From the NCBI RefSeq assembly GCF_900113285.1, contig NZ_FOOT01000001.1, positions 62,001 through 126,000 of the forward strand: DNA of 64,000 nucleotides, given 5' to 3'. Positions 37,966-46,840 of the stretch are shown piece after piece. The first letter of the stretch is position 1, and each line of letters begins with the position of its first letter. The DNA is from Pontibacter chinhatensis. Lineage in GTDB: Bacteria > Bacteroidota > Bacteroidia > Cytophagales > Hymenobacteraceae. Made by a program: the position numbers and the translations under genes. The notes under the pieces were generated by a model. It ran no database searches, was not told the DNA's origin, and worked only from the letters and a program-made list of their open reading frames with translations.

Positions 37966-39942
37966 GTGAAGAGAAAACTATCCGCCTTTATACTTTTAGT
38001 GCTGGGCCTACTGCTGGTAAACACTGTCAGCTTTGCCCAAATCATCGATGATACCACTAAGATGCTTTACGGGCCTAAAACGGTTCTGAGGTTCTATGAG
38101 CAGGATGTGCTGATGGGGCGTTATGAGGCGGTGCCCATCGATACGTCGCTGAATAATCACAACAACGAGCGCTACTGGTATAACGACACGGCTTTCTACC
38201 AGCACCTGGGCAATATCGGCACGGCAGCTACTCCCATCTTTTTTCAGATGCCGGAGAAAATTGGTGTACGGTTGGGCAAAAACATCTTTGACCGCTATGC
38301 CTATGATCCTCACAAAACACTATATTACAACACCCGCTCACCCTACACGCATTTAAAGTATGTGCAGGGCGGGCGCGGCGAAACAGTGTTTGAGGCCCTG
38401 CATACGCGCAACATCAACCCCAACTGGAACTTTGGCGTCGCTTACCAAATTTTATCCGCCAACCAGCAAATAGGCCCCGCCTCGCGCAACAGGCAACTCC
38501 GCGACTTTCTGGACAACCAGTCTGTGAAAGTTTTTACGCACTACCGCTCCACGAACGAGAAGTATGATCTCTTCTTCAACTTTACGACCATGAAAGTGGA
38601 GCAGGTAGAAACAGGGGGCGTGGACACGACCTTGGTTGGGGGCAGGGGTAGAGGCGAACTGGAGCAGTTTGAGGAAGCACCCGTCTACCTGAACCAGGCC
38701 CTGAACAACGAAGCGAGAAACAACTTCCACCTGACGCACATTTACCGTCTCGCCCAGGAAAACCTGAAAGTATACCACACCTTTGATTTCGGCCGCCAGA
38801 AGAACGAGTATGTTGACGACGCCTTGCCTAGACGTCTGGTTGACTCGGCTGCATACCTTTACCCAAGTATTGTATTTGACACCACCCGCACCCGCGATGC
38901 GACGAATTACAGGGAGCTGGAGAACACCTTTGGATTAACAGGCAATAATAAGCTCTCGTCTTATAAAGCATATGTAAAGTTACGAAATGCAAGCCTTAAG
39001 TATAGCGCTATTCAGCAGGTTCCCGCTTCGCTTTTGCCAGATTCGGTGCAGGCTGGAACGGTATACCGGGAGGTAGTTCCAGGGGATGAATTTAAAACAG
39101 ACGGTAACTTTACTCAGGTATTTATAGGTGGGGATATCAGGCTATTCTATAAGGAACTGGCGGAGTTGACGGGCAGCGCAGAGTACCAATTGGCCGGTGA
39201 TTACCGCATCAAGGGTATGGCCAGGATAGGGGGAGTTTATGGCTCACTTGAGCGTGTAAATTATTCACCCTCACGAGTGCAGCGTTTCATGCTGAGCAAC
39301 CACTTTGTGTGGAGGGATACGGAAGGCAAAATTGAGACTAAGGACTGGGCCAATATTGCGGTAAACCGTATCGGGGCAGGTCTTCATCAGAAAATCGGTA
39401 AACGCCAGTACCTGAAGCTGGATGGCCATTTTACAGATTTAAGGCGCTGGATTTACTTTAACGAGAATGTTATACCCAAACAGGATGAAGACGACCAGCG
39501 ATTTTGGGGTATCAGCCTGGCGCATAAGATCAACTTTGGCCCGCTATACTTTGATAATTACGTTGTCTATACCAACACCGACGAAGCCAAGTATATCCGG
39601 ACACCGGATTGGCTGGTGGAGTCGAAGTTATACTTGCAGGGGCCTCTGTTTAAGAACGCCTTGTTTGTGCAACTGGGTGTGCAGGGTACCTATATGTCGG
39701 AGTACTATGGCTATGGCTACATGCCGGTTATTCAGCAATTCTATGTGCAGGATAACTTTGCCGTGCAGGGCTACCCGGTGGCAGAGGCTTTCCTCAACGC
39801 CGACATCAAAACGGTAAACGTGTTCCTGAAAATGAGCCACATCAACCAAGGCTTAACTGAGCCAGTATACTTCCTGACGCCGTTATACCCTGGCCTGCGC
39901 CGCAGCTTTACCTTTGGGGTAACATGGAGGTTCTTTGATTAA
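37966..39942 (+). CDS. Putative porin (Bacteroidota putative-porin family)
   Basis: 658 residues from a GTG start that gives signal peptide MKRKLSAFILLVLGLLLVNTVSFAQ. The mature chain is a large beta-barrel with repeated aromatic strands (SPYTHLKYVQGGRGETVFEALHTRNINPNWNFGVAYQ, YFDNYVVYTNTDEAKYIRTPDWLVESKLYLQGPLF). It ends FTFGVTWRFFD, close to a canonical barrel terminus. This matches the family annotated as putative porin in Bacteroidota. It probably sits in the outer membrane; the solute is unknown. It starts 39 bases after lpxK and may be co-transcribed. Confidence 0.88.
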   Translation: MKRKLSAFILLVLGLLLVNTVSFAQIIDDTTKMLYGPKTVLRFYEQDVLMGRYEAVPIDTSLNNHNNERYWYNDTAFYQHLGNIGTAATPIFFQMPEKIGVRLGKNIFDRYAYDPHKTLYYNTRSPYTHLKYVQGGRGETVFEALHTRNINPNWNFGVAYQILSANQQIGPASRNRQLRDFLDNQSVKVFTHYRSTNEKYDLFFNFTTMKVEQVETGGVDTTLVGGRGRGELEQFEEAPVYLNQALNNEARNNFHLTHIYRLAQENLKVYHTFDFGRQKNEYVDDALPRRLVDSAAYLYPSIVFDTTRTRDATNYRELENTFGLTGNNKLSSYKAYVKLRNASLKYSAIQQVPASLLPDSVQAGTVYREVVPGDEFKTDGNFTQVFIGGDIRLFYKELAELTGSAEYQLAGDYRIKGMARIGGVYGSLERVNYSPSRVQRFMLSNHFVWRDTEGKIETKDWANIAVNRIGAGLHQKIGKRQYLKLDGHFTDLRRWIYFNENVIPKQDEDDQRFWGISLAHKINFGPLYFDNYVVYTNTDEAKYIRTPDWLVESKLYLQGPLFKNALFVQLGVQGTYMSEYYGYGYMPVIQQFYVQDNFAVQGYPVAEAFLNADIKTVNVFLKMSHINQGLTEPVYFLTPLYPGLRRSFTFGVTWRFFD

Positions 39943-40059
39943 TATTGGCAACTTGTTAATTGGCTGAACTGCTGCAGGTGGATTAAGAGTCTCAGAAGTG
40001 TAAGGAAGAGTTGAACACGCAGCCACCTCACATTATACTTCTAGAAGAGCATTTCTAAT

Positions 40060-40090
40060 ATTCACTCATTCACTCACCCTCTCATTCAAA
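40060..40090. repeat. CATTCACT-type low-complexity block upstream of miaE
   Basis: ATTCACTCATTCACTCACCC followed by TCTCATTCAAA: the words CATTCA and CTCA repeat for about 30 bases, directly before the miaE start. It uses a different vocabulary from the other low-complexity intergenic blocks. Confidence 0.6.
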
Positions 40091-40101
40091 ATTAATTACC
40101 C

Positions 40102-40710
40102 ATGTCCACGACACAACCAACCAAAACCATACTTCGGCTGGAGCTGCCTACCGACCCGCGCTGGGTAAATATCGCCGAGAAGAACATTGAGGAAATCCTG
40201 GTAGACCATGCTTACTGTGAGCAGAAAGCGGCTACGTCTGGTATCTCGCTGATTGTGAAGTACCCCGACAAGGAGCGCCTGGTAGACGAGATGACGGAAC
40301 TGGTGGCCGAGGAGTGGAGCCATTTTGAGCGCGTTATGGAACAACTGAAGAAGCGCGGCTATAAACTGGGCCGTAACAGACCCGACGAATACGTAGTGGA
40401 ACTGGCTAAGCACATCCGCAAAGGTGGCAAGCGCGAGCGGCAGCTCATGGATCACTTGCTGGTAAACGCCCTGATCGAGGCCCGCAGCTGCGAGCGCTTT
40501 AAACTGCTTTGGAAAAATATCCAGGACGAGGAGCTGCAGAAATTCTATTACGAGCTGATGGTGTCAGAGGCAGGGCACTATGTGAGCTTCGTGAAGCTGG
40601 CCAAGGAATACATGCCCGCTGACGAAGTAGACGCCCGCCTGAAGGAATTGCTGGCCATAGAAGCCGATATCATTCGCAGCCTGGAGCCCCGCCCGGACAG
40701 GATGCACTAA
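40102..40710 (+). CDS. miaE: tRNA-(ms2io6A)-hydroxylase
   Basis: The 202-residue ferritin-like protein has diiron ligands in EEWSHFERV near 73-81, in EARSCERF near 131-138, and in SEAGHYVSFVKLA near 155-167. MiaE hydroxylates the isopentenyl chain of ms2i6A37 in an oxygen-dependent reaction; its substrate is the product of MiaB, encoded at 30498-31940. It is monocistronic, ended by a perfect 16-bp inverted repeat. Within this organism it would signal oxygen availability at the tRNA level, as proposed for Salmonella; that role is inference. Confidence 0.93.
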   Translation: MSTTQPTKTILRLELPTDPRWVNIAEKNIEEILVDHAYCEQKAATSGISLIVKYPDKERLVDEMTELVAEEWSHFERVMEQLKKRGYKLGRNRPDEYVVELAKHIRKGGKRERQLMDHLLVNALIEARSCERFKLLWKNIQDEELQKFYYELMVSEAGHYVSFVKLAKEYMPADEVDARLKELLAIEADIIRSLEPRPDRMH

Positions 40711-40714
40711 GTAT

Positions 40715-40765
40715 AGTTAAAAGTTAAGAGTTTATAATTGTATGCTAGACTCTTAACTTTTAACT
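40715..40765. terminator. AGTTAAAAGTTAAGAG inverted repeat, likely bidirectional terminator
   Basis: Arms of 16 bp (AGTTAAAAGTTAAGAG at 40715-40730, its reverse complement at 40750-40765) pair perfectly around a 19-base loop. The words continue rightward (CATAACTCAAAACTATAACTCA) to 40788. It lies between converging genes. It is a low-complexity element rather than a classical GC-rich terminator. Confidence 0.65.
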
Positions 40766-40784
40766 CATAACTCAAAACTATAAC

Positions 40785-42050
40785 TCACGTTTTCTGCTTC
40801 TTCTTTTTGGCTGCCGGGAACAGGATGTTGTTCAGGATGAGACGGTAGCCGGGCGAGTTAGGGTGCAGGGCCAGGTCTGTGGGCTCTTCGCCTACCAGGT
40901 GCTGATAATCCTCCGGGTCGTGTCCGCCATAGAAGGTCCAGGTGCCGCGGCCGTAGGTGCCGTGCATGTAACGTATCTCGCCCAGTTCCTTGTTCTCACC
41001 CATTACCACCACCTCCGGCTTCACCAGGCTGTTTCGGAAGGCAGTCGTCTGACCCATAAAGCCTTTGATGGTTTTGGCGTGGTTCTGGGTCAGCATCGTC
41101 GGAATAGGGTCCCACTTGGCGGAGAAGGTAAAGAGCTGAAAAAAATCGTTGGCCTCCGTTACCGGCCGCTCCTGCGGCTGCATGTCGATGTCAGAGTACT
41201 CGTACTCCAGCGGGTTGCGCGAAATCCGGAAGTTCTGAAACGCAAAAGTCTGGCTGAAGTCCAGCTTCTCCTGCGCATTCGGGTCGGCGGCATCGCCATC
41301 AAACATCGCCTCAACAATGTCCACCCCTTCGGCGGCCAGGGCAATGTCATAGGTGTCGGTGGCCGAGCACATGGCAAACAGGAAACCCCCGCCCGCGGTA
41401 AACTCCTTTATCTTCTTTACCACCCCTAACTTTAGCTGAGACACCTTGGCAAAGCCCAGCTCAGCGGCAGATTCCTCCGACTCGCGTTGCTGTTCCTGGT
41501 ACCAGGGGTAGTGGCGGTAGCTGGCGTAGAACTTGCCGTACTGCCCGGTAAAGTCCTCGTGGTGCAGGTGCAGCCAATCATACTTTGGCAGGGCGCCCTC
41601 TATAATCTCCTTGTCGTAAATAATATCATAGGGAATCTCGGCATAGGTCAGAACCAGTGTTACGGCATCATCCCAGGGCATTTTAGACTTCGGCGTATAC
41701 ACCGCCACTTTCGGTACCTTCTCCAGCTTCATGATGTCCATGTTGGCTTCCGGGTTGCCGATTTCGCTGAGCACGCCGTTATACTGTGCGTCCGAGATAA
41801 CGGTATAGCTCACGCCGCGCACAATCAGCTCATTCTCCAGCTGCGGCATGTGATTAAAGGCAAAACTGCCCCCCCGGTAGTTCAGCAGCCAATCCACAGG
41901 GATGTTTTGCTCCAGTACCCAGTACGCCATACCATAAGACTTCAGGTGATCCTTCTGCGTCTCATCCATCGGAATCAGGATGGTGCTGGCCCAACCCGGC
42001 AGGCAGAAGGTGAGGAGGCAAAGTAGAAGTGCGGTGGTACGGAAAAACAT
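40785..42050 (-). CDS. Secreted GATase-like family protein (often misnamed asparagine synthetase B)
   Basis: The 421-residue protein has a signal peptide cleaved near WAS (residue 22). The chain contains a class I glutamine-amidotransferase-like segment, KIKEFTAGGGFLFAMCSATDTYDIALAAEGV near 215-245, with a cysteine at the position of a nucleophile elbow (MCSAT), and a repeated PWDDAVTLVLTYAEIPYDIIYD region. Public annotation often labels this family asparagine synthetase B, but I see neither an N-terminal Cys nucleophile nor an ATP-pyrophosphatase domain. It ends in a basic AKKKKQKT tail. The function is unknown, probably periplasmic. Confidence 0.75.
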   Translation of the reverse strand: MFFRTTALLLCLLTFCLPGWASTILIPMDETQKDHLKSYGMAYWVLEQNIPVDWLLNYRGGSFAFNHMPQLENELIVRGVSYTVISDAQYNGVLSEIGNPEANMDIMKLEKVPKVAVYTPKSKMPWDDAVTLVLTYAEIPYDIIYDKEIIEGALPKYDWLHLHHEDFTGQYGKFYASYRHYPWYQEQQRESEESAAELGFAKVSQLKLGVVKKIKEFTAGGGFLFAMCSATDTYDIALAAEGVDIVEAMFDGDAADPNAQEKLDFSQTFAFQNFRISRNPLEYEYSDIDMQPQERPVTEANDFFQLFTFSAKWDPIPTMLTQNHAKTIKGFMGQTTAFRNSLVKPEVVVMGENKELGEIRYMHGTYGRGTWTFYGGHDPEDYQHLVGEEPTDLALHPNSPGYRLILNNILFPAAKKKKQKT

Positions 42051-42183
42051 CTGTTTGGTCTTTAAAAAGTCAATAACTGTATAAAAGTGGTTCTTTTTTC
42101 AGAAAATGCAACTAACTTAGAAGCAGCGTGCCGATTTTTATACTTAACGTAAAAGAAAACAAAAGCGCACATCTTTTCAACCC

Positions 42184-43428
42184 ATGAACCTAGCCGAAAA
42201 CATTTTAGAGGGCCTCCGGGCAATCCAGAGTAACTTGCTGCGCACCATCCTGACGGGGCTAATCATCTCCATTGGCATCATGTCGTTGGTGGGTATACTT
42301 ACGGCGGTGGACGGGATGAAGCAGTCGCTAACACAGACATTCTCTAACCTGGGTGCCAACGCGTTTGACATCCGCAGGAAAGGGATGGATAACCGTGGAA
42401 GCCAGGGAGGCCGCACAGAGCGGGTATACCCTAATATTACCTACGAGCAGGCTACCCAGTATAAGCGCATGATGGAGGGGGACGCGCGCGTGAGCCTCTC
42501 GGCCTTTATTTCGGGGGCCACCGTGGTGAAAAGCCAGACGGAGAAAACTAACCCCAACATCAGTGTGGTGGGTGTTGACGAAAACTACATGCTCAACAAC
42601 AACCTGAACCTGGCCAAAGGACGTGATTTCTCAGTTTTTGAGCAGGAGCAGGGCATTAATGTGGCCGTGGTAGGGGATGAAATAGCCACAACACTATTTA
42701 AAGACAAAGACGCAATAGGCGAGTACATCACCTTTCTGGGGCGCAGGTTTAAAATTGTAGGGCAGATAGAGAAAAAGGGGAGCAGCATGGGCGGCGGCAG
42801 CGACAGACGCATACTAATTCCGCTCGAGACTGGTCGGCAAATTCCCCGCAACGGCAACGCCCTGCTTAACTTCGATATCAAGACAGCTATCTATAGAGCA
42901 GATGAGCTGAACTATGTGATGGGGGAGGCGACAGGCAAAATGCGCAGTATACGGCAGGATGGCCTAGGGCAGGAGGATTCCTTTGAGATTCGCCGTTCCG
43001 ATTCGCTGGTGCAAAGTCTGGATGAGATCTCTGGTTACCTGAAGCTGGGTGGCGGTGTGATTGGTTTTATTACCCTGCTGGGTGCCTCTGTGGGCCTGAT
43101 GAACATTATGATGGTTTCGGTAAACGAGCGCACCCGCGAAATTGGTGTTCGCAAGGCACTTGGTGCCACCTCTTTCCAGATTCGCCAGCAGTTCCTGATT
43201 GAGGCGATTGTGATCTGTGTACTAGGTGGCCTGGTGGGGATATTACTCGGTATACTGATGGGCAACGGCATCGCATCCCTGATTGCCGAAGGCTCCGGCT
43301 TTTTCGTGCCCTGGCTATGGGTTATCACTGGCCTCACAATCTGCGTGCTGGTTGGGGTAGTATCCGGGTATTACCCGGCTTACAAAGCTTCCAAACTTGA
43401 TCCGATTGAGTCGTTGCGCTACGAGTAA
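42184..43428 (+). CDS. MacB/FtsX-type ABC transporter permease
   Basis: The 414-residue protein has one N-terminal helix ([22 protein letters not shown]), a large periplasmic MacB_PCD domain (about 45-285) and three C-terminal FtsX helices ([41 protein letters not shown] onward). It belongs to the MacB/LolE-like exporter superfamily that moves lipoproteins, peptides or drugs using mechanotransmission. The ATPase and adaptor are not encoded next to it. It ends with an unusually long terminator stem. Confidence 0.93.
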   Translation: MNLAENILEGLRAIQSNLLRTILTGLIISIGIMSLVGILTAVDGMKQSLTQTFSNLGANAFDIRRKGMDNRGSQGGRTERVYPNITYEQATQYKRMMEGDARVSLSAFISGATVVKSQTEKTNPNISVVGVDENYMLNNNLNLAKGRDFSVFEQEQGINVAVVGDEIATTLFKDKDAIGEYITFLGRRFKIVGQIEKKGSSMGGGSDRRILIPLETGRQIPRNGNALLNFDIKTAIYRADELNYVMGEATGKMRSIRQDGLGQEDSFEIRRSDSLVQSLDEISGYLKLGGGVIGFITLLGASVGLMNIMMVSVNERTREIGVRKALGATSFQIRQQFLIEAIVICVLGGLVGILLGILMGNGIASLIAEGSGFFVPWLWVITGLTICVLVGVVSGYYPAYKASKLDPIESLRYE

Positions 43429-43441
43429 CGACCAGGAGCAG

Positions 43442-43484
43442 CCAAACAAGAAGAGACGCACACACTGCGTCTCTTCTTGTTTGG
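43442..43484. terminator. Strong terminator after the ABC permease gene
   Basis: A 19-bp perfect stem (43442-43460 with 43466-43484, arms CCAAACAAGAAGAGACGCA and its complement), loop CACAC. It lies between converging genes and can serve both. Confidence 0.88.
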
Positions 43485-43525
43485 ACCCTTTTTATACTTT
43501 TAAAGTAGAACTCGTCGAGATACGG

Positions 43526-44041
43526 CTATTTTCCCGCTGCTCCCTGCCATTGAGCCAGCAACTCATCCAGGCCTTCCATGGCCATGGTCAGACCCTCTTT
43601 GAAGCCCATTTGGATGGTGGTTTCCAATTGTGCCAGGTCATCGAACGTAATGATATTCTTTACTAATGTTACATTGCCGTTGCCAGTGAAAGTCACTTCC
43701 CATCTCGATTGGGGCAATTCTTCGTTGATGTTGCCTTCTGCGTCTGCAAAAGCGTCCTCTACGGTAAAACCTTTATGGGGCTGAATGCGCTTATAGTTAG
43801 CCAAAGCCCAGTGCTCTTCTCCTTCTGGCCCGACCATGGCATAATGCCACGAGCCGCCTTCCCTGAAGTCCATCGTTTTGGTTTTTGCCTTCCATGGCTT
43901 GGGCGCCCACCACTGGTCAAGAAGCTCACTTTTGGTGTAGGCATCCCACACGAGCGCAAACTCTGCTGCAAATTCTCTTTTTACGGTAATTGTTTTGCTT
44001 TCCTTATCTACAGAAAAGTCAAATGCTAAGGCTTCTTTCAT
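43526..44041 (-). CDS. SRPBCC/AHSA1-domain protein
   Basis: The 171-residue protein has the AHSA1 START-like fold: [35 protein letters not shown] at the start, then [22 protein letters not shown], and a C-terminal helix ([24 protein letters not shown]). Such proteins bind small hydrophobic ligands in an internal cavity. Its ATG overlaps the stop of the ArsR gene upstream (ATGA), the common ArsR-AHSA1 pair. The ligand is not known. Confidence 0.92.
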   Translation of the reverse strand: MKEALAFDFSVDKESKTITVKREFAAEFALVWDAYTKSELLDQWWAPKPWKAKTKTMDFREGGSWHYAMVGPEGEEHWALANYKRIQPHKGFTVEDAFADAEGNINEELPQSRWEVTFTGNGNVTLVKNIITFDDLAQLETTIQMGFKEGLTMAMEGLDELLAQWQGAAGK

Positions 44042-44358
44042 TGTTTATTTTGTTTTAAAGTGGATAACACATTGTCGAGCTCCTGGAAGCGGCCTTCCCA
44101 TATCTTCCTGAACTGCTCCAGCCACTGATCCACCTCTTTCATTTTGCTTGCTTCGAGATGGTAGTATACTTCTCTTCCCTGTTGCTCTTGCTTTACCAAC
44201 TGGCACTCGGTCAGTATCTGAAGGTGCTTTGACACAGCTTGTCTGCTGCTATTAAAATGCGCGGCGATGGCATTGGGTGTCATCGCCTGCACCGCTATAA
44301 GCCCGATAATGGCTCTTCGGGTAGGATCTGCTATGGCCTGAAATACGTCTCGCCTCAT
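44038..44358 (-). CDS. ArsR-family winged-helix transcriptional regulator
   Basis: 106 residues from the ATG at 44358 ([21 protein letters not shown]), the conserved start of this subgroup; an upstream in-frame start adds 33 unlikely residues. The HTH is [40 protein letters not shown]. It lacks the CxC metal site of ArsR/SmtB sensors. It is coupled to the AHSA1-domain gene, whose ligand it may respond to; this partnership is inference from context. Confidence 0.92.
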   Translation of the reverse strand: MRRDVFQAIADPTRRAIIGLIAVQAMTPNAIAAHFNSSRQAVSKHLQILTECQLVKQEQQGREVYYHLEASKMKEVDQWLEQFRKIWEGRFQELDNVLSTLKQNKQ

Positions 44359-44623
44359 ATAGTATAATACGCAACTGAATGGTTGCAAGTTATGTGCAGC
44401 TAATAGGTTGCGCAATATTTTTTTATATTTTCTTCTGAAGAAGTATAGCTTAGGCAAAATCGGCCTGCTAGTGTAGTGGGGGCTTCTATCTTTTATACTG
44501 GCAGTATGAACTGCAAAAGCTGAATTCTTACCTTTTTGAAGTATAAATCAAAGTATAAAATGCTGAAGGAGGCCGGAGTTGAGCTGTGATGGCTCAGATG
44601 GAGCATGTATAAACAGAAACAAA

Positions 44624-44653
44624 AAAGCCTGCAGCATTTAAGCTACAGGCTTT
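44624..44653 (-). terminator. Terminator of the Skp-like gene
   Basis: Stem AAAGCCTG / CAGGCTTT with a 14-base loop, 22 bases after the stop at 44675 on the minus strand; the A6 run gives a T tract in that direction. The 316-base stretch 44359-44674 also holds three heptamer copies and nothing else I can name. Confidence 0.75.
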
Positions 44654-44674
44654 ATCATAGTTGCTTCAGGAAAG

Positions 44675-45298
44675 CTATTTCTTCTTTTCTGCTTCTTTCT
44701 TCTTGTCGGCTTCGGCCTTCTCAGACTCATACGTCTTATTCAGGGCATCCACCACTTCTTTGGTTACGTCCAGGGTAGAGTCGCCGTATAGGATGGCGCT
44801 GTTGCCACGCTGGTAAGTAAGTACCATTTTATAACCTTGCTCGGTACTCAGTTGCTTCAGATACTCTTCTACACGGTCGTAAATTTTATTCATCTCCTCA
44901 GACTCCTCTGTCATCAGCTCGTTGCCGGAGCTCTGCTGTAGTGCCTGTAGTTGCTGCTGCTTTTGCATCAGGCGCTGCTCGGTGGCCTGAGCCTGTTGCT
45001 GCGTCATGGTAGGGGCGTTCTGCTGGAAGCGCTGTACTTCTTTTTGGAAGGACTCGGCCTGGGTGCGCAGGTCTTTTTCCTTCTGCTCGGCCTTCTTCTG
45101 CAGGCGGCTACGCACATCCTTAAAGTATTCGTAGTTAGCCAGCAGCGAATCAGAGTTTACGTAAACGATATCCGGGTTGGCGGCTGTGGTTGTCTCAGTG
45201 GCAGGTGATGCAGCAGTTGGGGTGCTGTCCTTCTGGTTGCAGGCTACCATCATGGCAGAGGCAGCAGCCAGACCTAATGTCATTTTTAAAAGTTTCAC
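44675..45298 (-). CDS. Lipidated OmpH/Skp-like periplasmic chaperone
   Basis: The 207-residue protein has a signal peptide with a possible lipobox, MVAC (residues 17-20), then a Thr/Ala-rich linker and an OmpH/Skp core. The core begins PDIVYVNSDSLLANYEYFKDVRSRLQKKAE, continues as a long coiled coil (about 65-150) and returns with LSTEQGYKMVLTYQRGNSAILYGDSTLDVTKEVVDAL. Classical Skp is soluble; here a cysteine follows the signal, suggesting membrane anchoring. The C-terminus is a Lys/Glu tail. It probably chaperones outer-membrane proteins. Confidence 0.87.
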   Translation of the reverse strand: MKLLKMTLGLAAASAMMVACNQKDSTPTAASPATETTTAANPDIVYVNSDSLLANYEYFKDVRSRLQKKAEQKEKDLRTQAESFQKEVQRFQQNAPTMTQQQAQATEQRLMQKQQQLQALQQSSGNELMTEESEEMNKIYDRVEEYLKQLSTEQGYKMVLTYQRGNSAILYGDSTLDVTKEVVDALNKTYESEKAEADKKKEAEKKK

Positions 45299-45364
45299 GC
45301 TTTAGCTTAATTTTTAGTTGGAATATTTCGCAGCCTAAATATAAATGATTTCTGAGGCAAAAAC

Positions 45365-46687
45365 CTAATGCCGGAGCACCTCCTGGTAAGTTTCCTCAGC
45401 TTCCATCAGCCCCTGAGCGTTAATGTTGGTCAGGCGCACGTGCTTCATTTCGTTCACCAGCACAGGGTCATACTTGGCTACCACACGCACGTAATTCTCC
45501 GTCCAGCCTTCCATTTGCCCGTCCTTCACATCGTCCTCAAACAGCACCGTAAACTCGCGGCCAATATTCTGCTCGTAGAAGTGGCGCTTTTTCTTCTCAG
45601 AAAGTATGCGGAGCATGTCGGCACGGCGGTTGCGGTCTTTTATACTTACCTTGCCCTCCATTTCCGGGGCCAAGGTGTTCTCGCGCTCAGAGTATGGGAA
45701 CACGTGCAGGTAGCTCACATCCAGGCCGTTGATGAAGTTATAGGTCTCCAGGAAATCCTCCTCCGTCTCGCCCGGAAAACCCACAATCACGTCCACACCA
45801 ATGCAGCAATGAGGCATCAGCGATTTAATTTTAGCTACACGGTCGGCATACAGCTCGCGGAGGTAGCGGCGGCGCATGAGCTTCAGGATTTTGTTGGAGC
45901 CTGACTGCAGCGGGATATGGAAGTGCGGCATGAAGCGGCGGCTGCCGGCCACAAACTCAATCACCTCGTCTTTCAGCAGGTTTGGCTCGATAGAGGAGAT
46001 GCGGAAACGTTCAATGCCTTCCACCTTGTCCAGCTCCTGAATCAGCTCGTAGAACGTCTCCACGCGTTTGCCGTCCTGCAGGCCAAAGTCGCCGGTGTTC
46101 ACGCCGGTCAGCACAATTTCCTTCACTCCCGACTCCGCAATCTCGTTTGCCGACCTCACGACGTTTTCTATACTATCGGAGCGGCTGTTGCCACGCGCCA
46201 GCGGAATGGTGCAGAAGGTGCAGGAGTAGTCGCATCCGTCCTGTACTTTCAGAAAAGTGCGGGTGCGGTCGCCGAAAGAGTAGGAGTTATGGAAAGTGTT
46301 AGCCTCCGATATCGGGCTAGCAAAAATTTCCGCCTTGTCTTTCTTCTCGAAGGTTTCCAGGATATCTACCAGCTGAAATTTCTCGGCGGCACCCAGCACG
46401 GCATCCACCCCCGGAATCTCAGAGATTTCCTTCGGCTTAAGCTGCGCGTAGCATCCGAGGATGGCGATAAAGGCATTAGTGGAGTGCTTCTGCGCCTCCT
46501 TCACAATCTTGCGGCACTTCTTGTCGGCGTTATCGGTTACCGAGCAGGTATTGATAACGTAAATATCCGGCGCATCGGTAAACTCCACTTTCTCGAACCC
46601 GCGCTCCTGGAAAATGCGCCCGATTGTGCTGGTTTCGGAGTAGTTAAGCTTACAACCTAAAGTATAAAAGGCAACTTTCTTCTTCAT
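45365..46687 (-). CDS. mtaB: tRNA (t6A37) C2-methylthiotransferase
   Basis: The 440-residue protein has the MTTase N-domain (FYTLGCKLNYSETSTIGRIFQERGF, then NTCSVTDNADKKCRK), a radical-SAM Cx3Cx2C motif as GCDYSCTFCTIPLARGNSRS, and a C-terminal TRAM domain. The CKLNYSE opening distinguishes MtaB from MiaB. It makes ms2t6A37 in tRNAs reading ANN codons. Together with MiaB and MiaE it covers methylthiolation at A37 for two codon families. Confidence 0.95.
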   Translation of the reverse strand: MKKKVAFYTLGCKLNYSETSTIGRIFQERGFEKVEFTDAPDIYVINTCSVTDNADKKCRKIVKEAQKHSTNAFIAILGCYAQLKPKEISEIPGVDAVLGAAEKFQLVDILETFEKKDKAEIFASPISEANTFHNSYSFGDRTRTFLKVQDGCDYSCTFCTIPLARGNSRSDSIENVVRSANEIAESGVKEIVLTGVNTGDFGLQDGKRVETFYELIQELDKVEGIERFRISSIEPNLLKDEVIEFVAGSRRFMPHFHIPLQSGSNKILKLMRRRYLRELYADRVAKIKSLMPHCCIGVDVIVGFPGETEEDFLETYNFINGLDVSYLHVFPYSERENTLAPEMEGKVSIKDRNRRADMLRILSEKKKRHFYEQNIGREFTVLFEDDVKDGQMEGWTENYVRVVAKYDPVLVNEMKHVRLTNINAQGLMEAEETYQEVLRH

Positions 46688-46768
46688 AATCAGGGGGCAA
46701 AGGTACGAAATAAATTTTTAGATGTGCGGATCAGAGAATCGAAATGAGCGCTGTTACAAAGTATAAAC

Positions 46769-46792
46769 GAAGTATAGCTGGGGCTATACTTC
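46769..46792. repeat. Inverted TATACTT pair between the LtaS-like gene and mtaB
   Basis: GAAGTATAGC and its reverse complement GCTATACTTC flank TGGG, a 10-bp perfect stem. A third copy lies at 46759-46765. It is positioned just after the LtaS-like gene on the minus strand and could act as its terminator, though the T run is weak. Confidence 0.75.
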
Positions 46793-46840
46793 AGCCAAGT
46801 CCATCAGCACTTTACCTGCATTCCGATCTCCTGAACAACA

